This document shows, in pieces, positions 17,236-22,345 of a stretch of 31,000 bases of DNA; position 1 is the first letter of the stretch, and each line of letters opens with the position of its first letter. This stretch comes from a virus. The notes under the pieces are model-generated. The model was given only the letters and a program-made list of their open reading frames with translations. It was not told the DNA's origin and ran no database searches. The DNA lies in the IMG/VR virus record IMGVR_UViG_3300023210_000142, positions 1-31,000 of that record; one strand, 5' to 3'. The position numbers and the translations under genes are program-made.

Positions 17236-17569
17236 TCTCTATTTCTATTTTATTAATCTTATCTCCTCCAGTAGTTATATCTAGCTTATCACCGTAACCT
17301 CTACCCCTACCTTTATTCTTCAGAAGGAATTGAGTACTCGAAGGGTTGCCATCTTTCACCTGCTTGTAGAGGCTTGATTCTGCGAAGTCTAAAGCAAGGT
17401 TATCCATATCCTGAACCTTCTTATTAAAGTCATCATCTTCTCTCATCCATCTATAAAAGGTTGATCGTGAAACCTCTGCAATCTTTAAAGCATTAGTTAC
17501 AATACCTAGAGTTTTCTCTAAAGCATTGAGCATCTTATCTTTAGCTATTTCTGTGCCATTATGTGCCAT
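17207..17569 (-). CDS. terS: Terminase small subunit, 120 aa
   Basis: DNA-recognition subunit of the packaging motor. It has an N-terminal helix-turn-helix (NALKIAEVSRSTFYRWMRED, about 25-45), a helical oligomerisation region (DFAESSLYKQVKDGNPSSTQ), then the FLLKNKGRGRGYGDK motif typical of phBC6A51/terminase_2-like small subunits and a basic tail. Overlaps terL by 29 nt and the HNH gene by 11 nt. Confidence 0.85.
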   Translation of the reverse strand: MAHNGTEIAKDKMLNALEKTLGIVTNALKIAEVSRSTFYRWMREDDDFNKKVQDMDNLALDFAESSLYKQVKDGNPSSTQFLLKNKGRGRGYGDKLDITTGGDKINKIEIEIVKPKDKNE

Positions 17570-17819
17570 ACCTATCCATATATTTTAAGTGTGTTTCTAT
17601 TAGCATTTCCTTGTGTTGTTTCTTATCGCCATACCTAATATGGCACGCTCTACAAACTGCTTGTAGGTTTTCGATGTTATCCTTTAACTTACTCCCTCCC
17701 ATACCACGAGCTTCGATATGGTGTATATCTTGTGCAGGTGATGAGCATATCTCACAAGGTATATAATCGCACTCATCAAAATTAAAGTACTCTAAATATA
17801 TCTTGGTGTGCTTTCTCAT
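17559..17819 (-). CDS. HNH endonuclease, 86 aa
   Basis: Compact HNH nuclease. A zinc pair CEIC is followed by DIHHIEARGMGG (the first catalytic His-His), NIENLQAVCRACHIRYG (central Asn and second zinc pair), and a closing helix. HNH proteins next to terminase genes assist cos cleavage in several phages, and that is the likely role here. It overlaps both neighbours (ATGA upstream, 11 nt downstream). Confidence 0.9.
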   Translation of the reverse strand: MRKHTKIYLEYFNFDECDYIPCEICSSPAQDIHHIEARGMGGSKLKDNIENLQAVCRACHIRYGDKKQHKEMLIETHLKYMDRYGT

Positions 17820-17899
17820 AGCATTAGTGTAAACATAGCGAATAGTATATGAAATATAATAAACGCTCCTACTATTATTATCTTATCTTTCTTTGTCAT
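17816..17899 (-). CDS. Tiny single-span membrane protein, 27 aa
   Basis: ATG at 17899 overlaps the ParB-like stop as ATGA, and its own TGA overlaps the HNH start as ATGA. Sequence MTKKDKIIIVGAFIIFHILF then AMFTLML: a basic start and one hydrophobic helix covering most of the protein. Double coupling suggests real translation. Function unknown. Confidence 0.5.
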   Translation of the reverse strand: MTKKDKIIIVGAFIIFHILFAMFTLML

Positions 17900-18351
17900 A
17901 TACTAGCACCGCAGCATTCACATACATCTTTAGTTGCCTCTTCTAAGGCATTATCTTCGTACTTATCTAGGTTTATATTCAAATCATTAACGGTAAACCC
18001 TACATCGAATAATAGCTCCTCATCGAAATAGTTCAGGAGTAAATCATCATCAAATTTACCACCGTTCTTATTCAAGCGTAAATTAAGCTCCATCTCTTCA
18101 TTGATTGGTAAATCTAAAACAACGCAAGCAATAGTATCGTTTCCTAAATCTAACCAAGCTCGTGAGCGTTGATGCCCTCCTATAATTACATTATTCCTAT
18201 CCTTACTGGAGTTAATTATAATAGGATCAATTAAGCCGAACTTCTTTAAACTAGCCTTTAAATCTTTGAACTGCTTTTTGTTTATTGTTCTTGGATTATA
18301 CTCAGCGAATTTAAGCTCGCTAATCTTCCTGCTTTCTATTATCATACGCAT
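17896..18351 (-). CDS. ParB/Srx-like N-terminal domain protein, 151 aa
   Basis: Residues 1-100 match the ParB/Spo0J-like nucleotide-binding fold: KISELKFAEYNPR (about 9-21), FGLIDPIIIN, and the signature VIIGGHQRSRAWLDLG (about 55-70). The C-terminal part is acidic and ends in CECCGASI. In phages such proteins accompany methyltransferases or terminases, with CTPase or nuclease activity proposed. Partitioning is unlikely without a ParA. It overlaps the zinc-ribbon gene by 32 nt. Confidence 0.8.
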   Translation of the reverse strand: MRMIIESRKISELKFAEYNPRTINKKQFKDLKASLKKFGLIDPIIINSSKDRNNVIIGGHQRSRAWLDLGNDTIACVVLDLPINEEMELNLRLNKNGGKFDDDLLLNYFDEELLFDVGFTVNDLNINLDKYEDNALEEATKDVCECCGASI

Positions 18352-18709
18352 TTAATATCTCTTTTAAATCGTTTATCGTTTGTCTTACACAAGTACCACA
18401 ACTTGAAACCTTCTTATTCATTCCAAATATCTCGTTGTATAGATTGGTGATACCTACATTCTCATCGTGCTTAACTTTATCTGAGCCGATTTGCTTTAGT
18501 AATCGCCTCAAAATAGATAGTTGATCTTTCGTAAGGTCGTTTTCTCTTTCCCACTTACCAATAGGACACCGAGTAAATGCAATCGCTCCTTTAATTTTCA
18601 TAAAGCAACCACATTTTTTACATTGGCTTACTGACTTTCTGAAGTGTTTACACCCTCTGCAGATAGCCATTCTTTCATTATAGGTTCTATTACTTGTCTT
18701 TAACTTCAT
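18320..18709 (-). CDS. Zinc-ribbon protein, 129 aa
   Basis: N-terminal zinc ribbon CRGCKHFRKSVSQCKKCGC followed by MKIKGAIAFTRCPIGKWE, then a helical region and a second Cys pair in SSCGTCVRQTINDLKE near the end. The pattern is common in flavobacterial phages close to terminase genes. Probably a nucleic-acid-binding or regulatory protein. The start lies inside the sigma-factor gene (20-nt overlap). Confidence 0.7.
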   Translation of the reverse strand: MKLKTSNRTYNERMAICRGCKHFRKSVSQCKKCGCFMKIKGAIAFTRCPIGKWERENDLTKDQLSILRRLLKQIGSDKVKHDENVGITNLYNEIFGMNKKVSSCGTCVRQTINDLKEILNAYDNRKQED

Positions 18710-19208
18710 CCTTTATATAATTCCTTACATTTTTAATCGTGTGAAATATGGAAGTTGTAGAGATGCCAGTTGCTTGGGCTAGGCTTCTAATAGAGTGATC
18801 TGTTTCATAGTAAACTTTAAATAGAGTTTTATCATAGAAGTGTAAATCTTTCATAGCCTCGTTAATCTGTGAGAGTTTACGCTCGAATTCTATCTTATCG
18901 GGTATGCCATCGTAATCAAATGCAAAACCCTCTACATCTTTGTAATCATTCTTACCGATTATATGATGCTTCTTTTTGAAATCTGAATTACTTCTGAGGT
19001 ATTGATTGAGCATAACTCTTGCTGCCCAAAACTTGAGATGACCGTTGCTATATATAGTGGTCAGCTTATCCTTATCGTATTCTAGCATTATCACATACAC
19101 CTCTTGCGTGAGGTCTTGTGCATCTAAATCGTTGCCCTTAGTTATTTTAAAGGCTATTTCGTAAAGCTCGTTATAATGTTTGGCTAACTTTTCGCTTAAT
19201 TGTTCCAT
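18690..19208 (-). CDS. Sigma-70/ECF-like RNA polymerase sigma factor, 172 aa
   Basis: Region 2 is clear: YEIAFKITKGNDLDAQDLTQ then EVYVIMLEY (about 17-44), with a following FWAARVMLNQYLRS helix that matches the -10 recognition part. The C-terminal end (SIRSLAQATGISTTSIFHTI, about 133-152) is a helix-turn-helix like region 4. It likely redirects host polymerase to phage late promoters. It precedes the packaging and structural genes, whose operons carry a shared non-host motif. Confidence 0.8.
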   Translation of the reverse strand: MEQLSEKLAKHYNELYEIAFKITKGNDLDAQDLTQEVYVIMLEYDKDKLTTIYSNGHLKFWAARVMLNQYLRSNSDFKKKHHIIGKNDYKDVEGFAFDYDGIPDKIEFERKLSQINEAMKDLHFYDKTLFKVYYETDHSIRSLAQATGISTTSIFHTIKNVRNYIKDEVKDK

Positions 19209-19335
19209 ACCTTGTTACAAATGCTCTATGACCTATTTTAATATTATAGTATATAGATAAATAGCGTTTTATCGTTTTCATTTTGCTACCTTTCTTAATA
19301 CCTTTTAGAATTGAATGATTAATTACACCTCTCAT
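19171..19335 (-). CDS. Small basic hypothetical protein, 54 aa
   Basis: ATG at 19335, stop at 19171, overlapping the sigma gene by 38 nt. Sequence MRGVINHSILKGIKKGSKMK, then a Tyr/Lys/Arg-rich end. An internal ATG 18 codons in gives a 36-aa alternative. It sits between a terminator and the sigma gene. It could be a leader peptide or chance. Confidence 0.35.
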   Translation of the reverse strand: MRGVINHSILKGIKKGSKMKTIKRYLSIYYNIKIGHRAFVTRYGTIKRKVSQTL

Positions 19336-19357
19336 AGTTTGTTTTTTATTCGATTAT

Positions 19358-19392
19358 AAAAAAAGGGAGATAAACATCTCAGTCTATCCCCC
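19358..19392 (-). terminator. Intrinsic terminator upstream of the sigma gene
   Basis: Minus-strand RNA forms GGGGGAUA-loop-UAUCUCCC (8 bp, one G-U) then seven U. It follows a promoter-like site only about 30 nt upstream, with no gene between. Confidence 0.85.
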
Positions 19393-19424
19393 TTCAAAAA
19401 CAACCGTTATGAAATTACTTACTG

Positions 19425-19454
19425 CTAATATATAAATAATTTGTTTAACTCAAA
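19425..19454 (-). promoter_or_regulatory. Bacteroidota-type promoter
   Basis: Minus strand: TTTG (19454..19451), 18 nt, TATATTAG (19432..19425). It begins just after the MazG-like gene and points at the terminator at 19358..19392, so the transcript would be only about 65 nt, or read through to the sigma gene. Confidence 0.5.
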
Positions 19455-19460
19455 GCATTG

Positions 19461-19730
19461 TTAATTATTTTTTTCAATATCTATTAACTTCTGCAAATAT
19501 ACTGCCAAATCTAAGGCTTCCTCTTGAGCATGATTCAGCCACTCTAAGCGGCTTAAATCTGTTCGCTCCATCGTAGTGCCATATTTTAACTTACCTACAT
19601 CAGCACGCTCTAATATCTTATCGCATACACTTTGTTCTATCTTGCTACCTCTTTCTTCCGGGTTGGTGCAATTACTCAAACCGAAAGAGTCTTTTCTAGC
19701 TTCCACAATTTTCGCAATCAGGATTATCAA
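19461..19730 (-). CDS. MazG-like nucleotide pyrophosphohydrolase family protein, up to 89 aa
   Basis: The conserved core is KLKYGTTMERTDLSRLEWLN followed by HAQEEALDLAVYLQKLI, the helix with acidic residues typical of phage MazG-like proteins (EEALD metal site). The family hydrolyses nucleoside triphosphates or lowers alarmone levels. There is no ATG: the frame opens at TTG 19730, overlapping the end of the 47-aa ORF, and a GTG (VEARKDSFG) is also possible. The true start is uncertain. Confidence 0.7.
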   Translation of the reverse strand: MIILIAKIVEARKDSFGLSNCTNPEERGSKIEQSVCDKILERADVGKLKYGTTMERTDLSRLEWLNHAQEEALDLAVYLQKLIDIEKNN

Positions 19731-19839
19731 TTGAGCAGGCTTGCGGTTGTTCCTTCTCTTCTAAATCATTCACCCAATTATCAAACATATTTGATGCGAT
19801 GTCTTTAGCTGCTTGATTTACTTCTTTCTCTTCGATCAT
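19696..19839 (-). CDS. Small acidic protein with Cys tail, 47 aa
   Basis: ATG at 19839, overlapping the 28-aa ORF stop as ATGA; stop TAG at 19696. An acidic helix (MIEEKEVNQAAKDIASNMFD) is followed by the tail CSIDNPDCENCGS, which holds three cysteines and could bind metal. It overlaps the MazG-like gene by 35 nt. I believe similar Cys tails recur in flavobacterial small proteins, but cannot verify. Confidence 0.55.
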   Translation of the reverse strand: MIEEKEVNQAAKDIASNMFDNWVNDLEEKEQPQACSIDNPDCENCGS

Positions 19840-19922
19840 TTGTTTTTGAATTTTATTAGTTTATCGTAAATGTATAACCCTACAATAGTAGAGAAGAATG
19901 TAATAATAAATAGTTTTTGCAT
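19836..19922 (-). CDS. Tiny single-span membrane protein, 28 aa
   Basis: MQKLFIITFFSTIVGLYIYD followed by a Lys-rich end (KLIKFKNK). One hydrophobic helix with a positive C-terminus. The stop overlaps the next start as ATGA. The first codons overlap the bipartite promoter-like element at 19900..19930, so either the ORF or the element may be fortuitous. Confidence 0.4.
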   Translation of the reverse strand: MQKLFIITFFSTIVGLYIYDKLIKFKNK

Positions 19923-19930
19923 TGTTTTGT
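19900..19930 (-). promoter_or_regulatory. Bipartite late-promoter-like element, copy 4 (diverged)
   Basis: Minus strand: ACAAAA (19930..19925), 11 nt, CTATTTATTATTAC (19913..19900). Both half-sites and the spacing match the other copies; only the AT tail differs. It would drive the 47-aa, MazG-like and, by read-through, sigma genes. Confidence 0.45.
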
Positions 19931-20177
19931 TTTAGTTATGAGCCAATTAGTCTTTCTATTCGGCTCTCAATTTACCTTCGTAATCTTAACGAGGGTAGAT
20001 AAAGATTATATTTACCTTCGTTGTGGCTCAAATTGTCTTGATTATGAGCTACATTCAGGACATTAATGAGCTTTATTCCATATTCCGATATGCGATATTA
20101 TACCGTCTTTATACCGTCTTTATCCCTTCTAATTGAACTGTCAAGTTTTCCTTGACTGTTTAAAACCTTCCTTCATC
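19931..20177. other. Non-coding repeat-rich region, possible control or origin region
   Basis: About 250 nt without a credible ORF. It holds two copies of TTTACCTTCG (19971..19980, 20011..20020), both able to pair with ACGAGGGTA (19989..19997). TGAGCCA (19939..19945) can pair with TGGCTCA (20024..20030) or, in part, GGCTC (19962..19966). There is a perfect 11-bp tandem (ATACCGTCTTT, 20100..20110 and 20111..20121) and a 6-bp hairpin GTCAAG/CTTGAC (20140..20156). The function is not evident: an origin, operator array or structured leader would all fit. Confidence 0.55.
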
Positions 20178-20405
20178 TTACTCTTGTTTTAGTTCTTTGA
20201 GCTTATGCTTTAAAGCATTGATAGGGACTATCCCTGTTTCTTTCTCTATTGAAAGTATTAACTCCAACTCCTCGATTACTCTTTGGTTGGCTACTTCTTC
20301 TATGCGGTCATTTATTGTCTCGATTATTGATGTTCTAAAAGACTCATCTAACATACTTAGCTTGTAGGCTAATCTTGTTTTTGTATCTAATTCTTCTGCT
20401 TTCAT
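20178..20405 (-). CDS. Hypothetical helical protein, 75 aa
   Basis: Highly charged, all-helical prediction (MKAEELDTKTRLAYKLSMLD ... ALKHKLKELKQE). No motif recognised. It is coupled to the preceding 31-aa membrane ORF through an ATGA-type overlap and is followed by the repeat-rich non-coding region. Confidence 0.6.
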   Translation of the reverse strand: MKAEELDTKTRLAYKLSMLDESFRTSIIETINDRIEEVANQRVIEELELILSIEKETGIVPINALKHKLKELKQE

Positions 20406-20497
20406 ATCTTAGTTTTTAGTTTATTATCAATTCTCAGCAGCATTACTACTATGAATGTGAATCGGATAATATCGGTTAGTATCTGTAAGTCTGTCAT
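20402..20497 (-). CDS. Tiny single-span membrane protein, 31 aa
   Basis: ATG at 20497, TGA at 20402 overlapping the next ATG. Sequence MTDLQILTDIIRFTFIVVML then LRIDNKLKTKI: an acidic N-terminus, one hydrophobic helix and a basic C-terminus. It lies immediately after the structured RNA region. Function unknown. Confidence 0.45.
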   Translation of the reverse strand: MTDLQILTDIIRFTFIVVMLLRIDNKLKTKI

Positions 20498-20514
20498 ATC
20501 TCTTGTTTTAGTTG

Positions 20515-20725
20515 GTTGAATCGCAGAGGGTAAGTTCCCACCACCCTCTACTTTCAACGCTTGACTTCACCTAAGCTCCCCAGCTTAGGATTTCTTGCCT
20601 AGCGATTTTACTTACTAGGACTTTTCACTATATGCCCAACTCACGCTTGGTACTCTCGTATGTTTGCCTATCGTACTGAAATTAAACCTTTTTAGGTTTC
20701 GATAGGGCTTGGGTGCAGCGTTCAA
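20515..20725 (-). ncRNA. Putative structured RNA of about 210 nt, multi-stem
   Basis: Non-coding, less AT-rich than its surroundings, and packed with inverted repeats. They are AGAGGGT/ACCCTCT (20525..20531, 20543..20549), a perfect CCTAAGCT/AGCTTAGG with 4-nt loop (20570..20589), CCTAG/CTAGG (20598..20619), and CCTATCG/CGATAGG (20667..20673, 20700..20706) enclosing AAACCT/AGGTTT (20684..20699). The ends can close by TTGAA-t-CGC with GCGTTCAA (20516..20524, 20718..20725) or AACGCT/AGCGTT (20556..20561, 20717..20722). The direction is taken from the neighbouring genes. No known RNA family was recognised; no ORF explains it. Confidence 0.55.
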
Positions 20726-20949
20726 GTGGCTTGCTCTCTTTTACTAATCAATATATCCGCAGCATTCTCAAAGGTGCTATCTGTAAAATGTTTATCTCCA
20801 GTTAATTCTAACACCTCAAACGCTTGTGGGTTTTGGTTATACTTACACTCTCTAAATAGTAGTTGTGCAATAGTTTCTTTTAATGGTTTCTTGTTTAGGT
20901 ACGCAGCTTTAGTTCCTTGCTGAATCACCCACTTTTCAAATGCAGTCAT
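20722..20949 (-). CDS. Hypothetical protein, 75 aa
   Basis: MTAFEKWVIQQGTKAAYLNK ... HFTDSTFENAADILISKREQ. A small soluble helical protein with no recognised domain. It is preceded by a TATATTTG box. Its stop codon lies within the first strand of the structured RNA element, which ties its translation to RNA folding. Confidence 0.65.
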   Translation of the reverse strand: MTAFEKWVIQQGTKAAYLNKKPLKETIAQLLFRECKYNQNPQAFEVLELTGDKHFTDSTFENAADILISKREQAT

Positions 20950-20964
20950 ATCTTTTTGTTTTTA

Positions 20965-20972
20965 CAAATATA
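20965..20972 (-). promoter_or_regulatory. Promoter -7 box (TATATTTG)
   Basis: TATATTTG on the minus strand, followed by GTAAAAACAAAAAGATATG, 16 nt before the 75-aa gene. It shares the AAAACAAAA leader seen before other early genes. A clear -33 element is lacking. Confidence 0.5.
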
Positions 20973-20980
20973 CAAATAAT

Positions 20981-21325
20981 TTATAGATTGAAATAATTAT
21001 CAATCACTTCTTTTGCTTGATCGAACCCGGTGCATACTACTGCTAGATAACCTCTTTCGTTTAACCGTTCTATCCATTTTCGTTGATATTGGCTAGGGTA
21101 GTTTCCTTTTACCTTCAGCTCGATCGCTAGACCGCAATATCCTCCTTTAGTTTCGTAGATGAATACATCGGGGAAACCTGCTACATATCCGTTTCGTTTA
21201 GCCTTCATTCGTTGCGAGTGGTAGCGTTGGTATTGACCGCCTAGAGAAGCACAATAAAGAGCTTTGTGTTCCATTCGCAAATAGGTGATTACTGCAGTTT
21301 GTAATTTATCCTCTTGTGCTTTCAT
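20981..21325 (-). CDS. VRR-NUC family nuclease, 114 aa
   Basis: Complete VRR-NUC (PD-(D/E)XK) domain as in standalone phage Holliday-junction-type nucleases: an N-terminal helix, then the metal site Asp53 in AGFPDVFIY, Glu69 and Lys71 in GLAIELKVKG, and Gln81 in QYQRKWIERLNERGY. It probably resolves branched DNA during replication or packaging. It overlaps the upstream 51-aa ORF by 20 nt. Confidence 0.9.
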   Translation of the reverse strand: MKAQEDKLQTAVITYLRMEHKALYCASLGGQYQRYHSQRMKAKRNGYVAGFPDVFIYETKGGYCGLAIELKVKGNYPSQYQRKWIERLNERGYLAVVCTGFDQAKEVIDNYFNL

Positions 21326-21461
21326 ATCTTTTTTTATCTCTTAATTTTCTAGCATCTTTTTGCTTTGAAGATTCTACATATTTGTTTTCATTGGTGTATA
21401 TATGAGGATAAGTTCCACCTATAACCATTCTAAAATTATCATCTGTAACTAATTTAGTCAT
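21306..21461 (-). CDS. Small basic hypothetical protein, 51 aa
   Basis: ATG at 21461, stop at 21306. MTKLVTDDNFRMVIGGTYPH then a Lys/Arg-rich tail (SSKQKDARKLRDKKRYESTR). It overlaps both neighbours by 8 and 20 nt, filling an otherwise empty gap in the operon. The basic tail may bind nucleic acid. Confidence 0.5.
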   Translation of the reverse strand: MTKLVTDDNFRMVIGGTYPHIYTNENKYVESSKQKDARKLRDKKRYESTRG

Positions 21462-21636
21462 CTTGTTTCTTTATTATTTCGTATAATTTAGGATCAATTG
21501 CTTTAATCTCCTCTTCTATCTCGTGCCAAGCATTATCAAATCGAGCTTTTGTTTTTAGGTCGTACTTACCTCCAGTACCAAAGTTGGCACAATTACGAGC
21601 ATTCTGTTTTAGTAATTCACTTATCTCTTTATTCAT
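21454..21636 (-). CDS. Hypothetical protein, 60 aa
   Basis: MNKEISELLKQNARNCANFG ... EEIKAIDPKLYEIIKKQDD. Helical and charged, no motif recognised. It overlaps the end of the 226-aa gene by 8 nt, so it is part of the same transcript. Confidence 0.6.
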   Translation of the reverse strand: MNKEISELLKQNARNCANFGTGGKYDLKTKARFDNAWHEIEEEIKAIDPKLYEIIKKQDD

Positions 21637-22309
21637 CTTCTAATACTTTTAATATTTCTGTTCTCAAATCTGTTTTGTCTGTTCTCATCTGCTCGAAGAG
21701 GTTTAATATTGCTATCTCTCTGCACATAATTACTGGGTGATACTTCTTAGAATTATTACGTTGAAACATCTTACCCCTCTTAATCATTCCTTGCACCTCT
21801 TTCCAAATCTTTTCTTTCTCCTCTTCAGGAACTAAAAGAAAGCTATTTTTCTCAAGCCAAATATAAATTTGATTCACTCCTTGTAAGGTAATATCTACAT
21901 CATTGCAGTACTCTTCATACGGTTCGATGATACAAAGCTCTAAGAACTCACGCAGAACCTTGTTTTTATCCACGCTGCTGAACTTTGTTTCTATTCTCAT
22001 CTTCTCCTCTACCTGAGCTGAGTTAATGCGTGTAGCGTTAGATTTCAACTTCTGAGAGTTTAACCAATTAAACCATGTTCTAGGATTGATTGCTAACTGA
22101 TCACCTTCTCGCACTCCTTTATGAAAGGCTTGTGTTACATCTTGATGTGTTAAGCGGTGGAATTTTTCGTTTAAATCGTTCTGAAGTATGTTAGCCATTA
22201 TCTGCATATCTTCTATGCTTTTGTTTTGGCTCATCTCAAACAAAGTCTTTTTAATTGTTTCCAAGCAAAAATGCAGCAGCTCGTTACTTGGTTCTTTTCC
22301 TATCTCCAT
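21629..22309 (-). CDS. Hypothetical replication-region protein, 226 aa
   Basis: Soluble, helical protein; notable segments are RLTHQDVTQAFHKGVREGD, NPRTWFNWLNSQKLKSNATR and a C-terminal helix-rich half. The RTWFNWLNSQ stretch recurs, as far as I recall, in flavobacterial phage replication regions. Between the methyltransferase and nuclease genes, a helper or loader role is conceivable, but nothing in the sequence proves it. It has its own promoter copy. Confidence 0.6.
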   Translation of the reverse strand: MEIGKEPSNELLHFCLETIKKTLFEMSQNKSIEDMQIMANILQNDLNEKFHRLTHQDVTQAFHKGVREGDQLAINPRTWFNWLNSQKLKSNATRINSAQVEEKMRIETKFSSVDKNKVLREFLELCIIEPYEEYCNDVDITLQGVNQIYIWLEKNSFLLVPEEEKEKIWKEVQGMIKRGKMFQRNNSKKYHPVIMCREIAILNLFEQMRTDKTDLRTEILKVLEDE

Positions 22310-22313
22310 ATCG

Positions 22314-22345
22314 TTTTGTTTTTGTAAATATAAAACTATTTTTTA
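22314..22345 (-). promoter_or_regulatory. Early promoter region, exact 32-bp repeat copy A
   Basis: Identical over 32 bp to 23979..24010. Minus strand carries AATAGTTTTATATTTAC followed by AAAAACAAAA and then the start of the 226-aa gene. The -7 box reads TATATTTA, one base off the consensus. Confidence 0.6.

Noticed and set aside
17559-17819. HNH gene as part of a homing intron or IscB-like RNA-guided system with the structured RNA at 20515..20725
   Set aside because: The protein is a short stand-alone HNH next to terminase, lacks RuvC or bridge-helix parts, and is 3 kb from the RNA element; no interrupted gene was found.
17896-18351. Plasmid-type partition system from the ParB-like protein
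   Set aside because: There is no ParA ATPase and no centromere-like repeat; ParB-fold proteins next to terminase genes are common in lytic phages.
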